From Lentisphaerota bacterium (lineage in GTDB: Bacteria; Verrucomicrobiota; Kiritimatiellia; RFP12; UBA1067), in assembly GCA_012838435.1 (NCBI GenBank), contig DUPH01000167.1, positions 1 to 32,253 of the forward strand: a stretch of 32,253 nucleotides of DNA, written 5' to 3'. A program made the position numbers and the translations under genes. The notes below the pieces were generated by a model, which did no database searches, was not told the origin of the DNA, and was given only the letters and a program-made list of their open reading frames with translations. Below, piece after piece: positions 29,561-32,253 of this stretch; the stretch's first letter is position 1, and every line of letters starts with the position of its first letter.

Positions 29561-31414
29561 TTATCTTTCCACCGCCACGCCATATCCATACCCCTTCAAC
29601 GTCATCGAACGCGGCTTGCCGGAGACAAAAATATCAAACGGTCCTGCGGTTGTCTCGCGCATGTTGTTCACAAGGACAGCCAGCGCCCCGTCTGGACGGC
29701 GCTTCGCCAAAAGGTGCACGCCGCGCGCGCCTGTGAGGCGGATCGGGATTTCCTGTCCGGTGAAGAAGCGCCAAATTTCGCGGACCGGTACCGCCGTCGG
29801 TGTCTCTTCGCTGCAATCAAGCTCGTACCAGCTTTTTTCAGAAACGGCGAACTTCTCGCCCTTCGCATTCTGGTAGAGACGCCAGCCGTCGATATTCCGG
29901 GCATCCGCCGCGAGCAACCCCACATCAACGCCGCGCTTTTGGAGAGTCTGCGCGCCGTCACGGTCGAGCAGTACGCCGCGCGTCAACCACGCATCCGGCA
30001 GTGTTGCGGCTGCGGGTCCAAACGCTGCCAGCGGTGCGCCAGAATCACGGTCATAGCGCGTTGGCGCACCGTTGGACGCAAGCAAAGCACCTGCCATCGG
30101 ATGAGAAAAGAATTTGACCAGCGCACGTTTGCCGGCATACGGCTGAGGCAGGATGGCGTCGCGCACGAGACGAGGCGGCGCAAATATCTCAAATCCAATA
30201 GGGGAGGCATCCTTGAATGTCGCGGCGATCCGCTTGGCTTCGTCCTGTCCCGCCAGATGGGCAGCGAGGTATTCTGGATCAATGCCCTTGTTCGTCTTGA
30301 CGTTGTGGCGCATCATGTACTTGTTCCGGACGATGCCCCCTTCGGCAATCACTGCGCGGTCGTATGCTTCGCATAATTGCTCGGGGACGACGCCCACATC
30401 GCGCGGGTAAGGATCATTCTCGTCCAGCGGTACGATGTCACAGGCATGGAGCAACGCGGACTGCCACCGCAAGAACTCAACGATGCCGCCGAGTCCCTGT
30501 CCCCAATTGCGCAGGTTGTGGGGATGACGCACCCAGTATGTGGCACCGGTCAGGCGCACGAACTGACGGTCAGTTCCCTTGCCAGCGAGCAGGCGGACGA
30601 GTGCCGGTACGTCAACACCGTCGAGGTCATACTGCGAAACGCTCAGACAGGTCGCGATCATCACGGACGGATCGATCTCATCTGCCGCCGCCCGCATCGC
30701 CTGAGCGTACTCCATGAGTGTCTCTCCCATGACGTCGACACAGGCCGTGCGGAGCGGGTTGGGCGCGCCCGCGTAGGCATCACGAATTTGTTCTGCTGTG
30801 ACGGACGTGGCACCGAGCCGGGCCGCGATGCGCCGTAGATGCTCGTCGCACACGCAGCAGATACCGGGACGGCACGCTTGAACGAGATCGTCGTCGAGGA
30901 GAATGACTTTCGCCCCCGCCCGAATGAAGTCACGCACATTCTCGGCAATCGCCTCACGGCAGGCGACATCCGTGGCACAGACCGCCGCTGTGTTTCCTTC
31001 CAGCGCACGCAACGGGCGATAGTTCGGGAAGCGCCGCAGAAAGTCTGGATTTGTCATGTTGCCGTAACCCAGCGTTGTGGTCCAAACCGCCACCGGGAAG
31101 CCCGCCTTCTCGAAGAAGCGTATTTCCTTGGCAAGCTTTGCGAGCGCATTCGTCCGCGCCGCGCCATCGAGATGAAACTCACACCGCTCGATCTGAATGG
31201 CTTCCGCTCCCGCCCGTATGGCGTCCGCCAACAACTTTTCGCATCCGATTTCCGCCAGATCGACGCCATCGAATTGAGTCACCAACCGACAATCAGCGAT
31301 GGACTTGGTTGCGCCCGGTTGCTTGTTGGCGTCGCCCCAGCCGTAACTCCCGGCCATCCAGACGCATCCGCACACTGTCAAATGCCGCAACGTACTCATC
31401 CAGATTTTCTGCAT
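29561..31414 (-). CDS. Secreted glycosidase-like protein of unknown family
   Basis: A 617-residue protein. The start at 31414 gives a signal-peptide-like N-terminus (MQKIWMSTLRHLTVCGCVWM) with AAGGGAAG upstream; the frame extends to 31546 without a better site. The body looks like a TIM-barrel hydrolase: A-G-A-E-A-I-Q-I-E-R near 70, a strand V-I-L-L-D-D-D-L-V followed by C-R-P-G-I-C-C-V-C-D-E-H, and W-G-Q-G-L-G-G-I-V-E-F-L-R-W. The C-terminal part resembles the beta-sandwich end of glycoside hydrolases (L-A-V-L-V-N-N-M). The D-D-D ... C-x-C-D pattern recalls uncharacterised hydrolases of Lentisphaerae and Verrucomicrobia. No catalytic pair is certain. It stands alone, with no obvious partner. 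Confidence 0.65.
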   Translation of the reverse strand: MQKIWMSTLRHLTVCGCVWMAGSYGWGDANKQPGATKSIADCRLVTQFDGVDLAEIGCEKLLADAIRAGAEAIQIERCEFHLDGAARTNALAKLAKEIRFFEKAGFPVAVWTTTLGYGNMTNPDFLRRFPNYRPLRALEGNTAAVCATDVACREAIAENVRDFIRAGAKVILLDDDLVQACRPGICCVCDEHLRRIAARLGATSVTAEQIRDAYAGAPNPLRTACVDVMGETLMEYAQAMRAAADEIDPSVMIATCLSVSQYDLDGVDVPALVRLLAGKGTDRQFVRLTGATYWVRHPHNLRNWGQGLGGIVEFLRWQSALLHACDIVPLDENDPYPRDVGVVPEQLCEAYDRAVIAEGGIVRNKYMMRHNVKTNKGIDPEYLAAHLAGQDEAKRIAATFKDASPIGFEIFAPPRLVRDAILPQPYAGKRALVKFFSHPMAGALLASNGAPTRYDRDSGAPLAAFGPAAATLPDAWLTRGVLLDRDGAQTLQKRGVDVGLLAADARNIDGWRLYQNAKGEKFAVSEKSWYELDCSEETPTAVPVREIWRFFTGQEIPIRLTGARGVHLLAKRRPDGALAVLVNNMRETTAGPFDIFVSGKPRSMTLKGYGYGVAVER

Positions 31415-31699
31415 TTGATGTCTTCCCTTCTGCTTGGCCCACACCGAGTAACATCCAGTTCTTATGATTGCATTTTTCATGCGGCAGATGCCACTCAAAA
31501 CGCCAGTAACTCCTTGCCGATAACAGTGTCGAGACAAGCGTTTCAATTATCCATCATTTCGCCGGTGACAGGGCTACGAGCTTGTCTTGCCAGACGGCTT
31601 GACCGTTTGGCGATTGGCAGTTTTTCCCCGCTACGGTCCGTTAAATAGAAAAGACACCGTAGGTTTTTTGGGGGTGGTGAAAAACGCGAAAAAACACAA

Positions 31700-31729
31700 T
31701 TGACAATACCTGCCGGTGAGGCGTATGCT
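31700..31729 (+). promoter_or_regulatory. Candidate promoter
   Basis: TTGACA (31700-31705), 18 bases, then TATGCT (31724-31729). It points toward the structured stretch and the partial gene at the right edge. The -35 is perfect and the -10 matches four of six bases. Confidence 0.45.
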
Positions 31730-31735
31730 GACGGC

Positions 31736-32076
31736 ACGATTTCGTGCAGGGTAATGTGTGCTGAGGGTACGGCACGTCGTTGTTCTCGCGATGACAGCGA
31801 GATATGACCAGAGGTGAGAGGCCGCGTGCATTGCGGCTGGATGTCTTAGAGACCGTCCTGCACATTTTGATTTTGCGCTTACGCGCATTAACGCTTCCCA
31901 GAAGAGACCGCCAGTTTATCCAAATGCAGAAGCGAAATGCTCGGAGGTGCGCCGCTACGGCGCGCCTCCAGTCTCGTGTTTCTGTATGGGCGCCTGGCGG
32001 TTGCCTTCTGGGAGGCACGGGCTGGGGTCCGCGCCCTTTTTGTGGGGGCGCGCGGAGCCCGGTGCGGCACGGGCGG
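31736..32076 (+). other. Structured non-coding stretch, possible long leader or small RNA
   Basis: No coding frame is convincing on either strand. A strong hairpin GGAGGTGCGCCG/cta/CGGCGCGCCTCC lies at 31943-31969. A second GC-rich stem sits near 32027-32060 (GGGTCCGCGCCC with GGGCGCGCGGAGCCC). It lies downstream of the promoter at 31700. I looked for tmRNA, RNase P and SRP signatures and saw none. Confidence 0.35.
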
Positions 32077-32091
32077 CGGGGAGATGGCACG

Positions 32092-32253
32092 ATGGATGGG
32101 AATCTTTTTTGCGGCGGAACGGATGTCGGCGGAACGGCGTTTATAGGACTGCCGGGCATTTTGGTTGTGGCGGCGTACGCGCTGTGCCTCGTGGTGTACA
32201 TGTGGGAGCGGGGCGTGTTCCGCGGGGTCTGGGCAGACCGGCGGGAGACATGG
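32092..32253 (+). CDS. Possible membrane protein, N-terminal part only (cut by window end)
   Basis: An open frame of 54 codons begins at ATG 32092 and runs off the right edge. It encodes a short polar start (MDGNLFCGGTDVGG), a hydrophobic helix at about 16-37 (FIGLPGILVVAAYALCLVVYM) and then a basic segment (R-G-V-W-A-D-R-R). GGGGAG sits about ten bases before the ATG. The pattern fits a membrane protein, but the piece is too short to identify and could be a chance frame. Confidence 0.4.
   Translation, partial: MDGNLFCGGTDVGGTAFIGLPGILVVAAYALCLVVYMWERGVFRGVWADRRETW

Noticed and set aside
31641-32201. 186-residue minus-strand frame near the right edge
   Set aside because: Arg/Pro-rich translation with no domain and no ribosome site; it covers the hairpin-rich stretch.
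1-32253. tRNA, rRNA, tmRNA, RNase P or SRP RNA genes
   Set aside because: I looked for TTCGA-type T-loops and the conserved cores of these RNAs and recognised none; a tRNA or Rfam scan would settle it.

Overview
The window looks like a GC-rich chromosome segment from an anaerobic member of the Planctomycetes-Verrucomicrobia-Chlamydiae superphylum, most likely Kiritimatiellota/Verrucomicrobia/Lentisphaerae. This is inferred from gene content and was not tested by phylogeny. The pointers are an Rnf electron-transport pair, a murC-murB fusion inside a division/cell-wall cluster, a DUF4091 protein, a GH106-like protein, an FGE-sulfatase-domain protein, a planctomycete-style double alpha/beta hydrolase, and many short palindromic intergenic repeats.

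Layout. 1-145 is a tandem repeat. 172-1793 (+) holds rnfD and rnfG. 2167-5538 (+) holds a secreted DUF4091 protein followed by an O-methyltransferase. 6118-7101 (+) is a probable FGE-domain lipoprotein. 7540-9286 (+) carries two toxin-antitoxin loci: a Phd-like/PIN pair and a RelB/YoeB pair, each with a palindromic operator in a good promoter. 9475-13450 (+) holds a GH106-like protein and an ABC-F ATPase. The gaps between these genes (1794-2166, 5539-6117, 7102-7575, 8289-8772, 9287-9474, 13451-14059) are filled with modular inverted repeats.

14060-19220 contains the GMP branch of purine synthesis. guaA (-) has lost most of its glutaminase domain. Two uncharacterised envelope genes (-) follow, and guaB (+) is transcribed divergently from them. 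19299-29293 is one long minus-strand operon in the order sppA, murC-murB fusion, ddl, ftsQ, ftsA, ftsZ, double alpha/beta hydrolase. It joins muramyl-peptide synthesis to the division ring. 29561-31414 (-) is a secreted glycosidase-like protein. The last 700 bases are a structured non-coding stretch and the start of a possible membrane protein cut by the window end.

The strongest leads are: (1) a GMP synthetase without the catalytic triad of its amidotransferase domain; (2) three copies of a composite repeat whose left arm is a tandem array of ACACTTCGTC and whose right arm is a near-matching number of GACTAAGTGTG units, followed by hairpins that show compensatory changes between copies; (3) an FtsZ with non-canonical nucleotide-binding and T7-loop residues; (4) a MITE-like element with 15-bp terminal inverted repeats between murC-murB and ddl.
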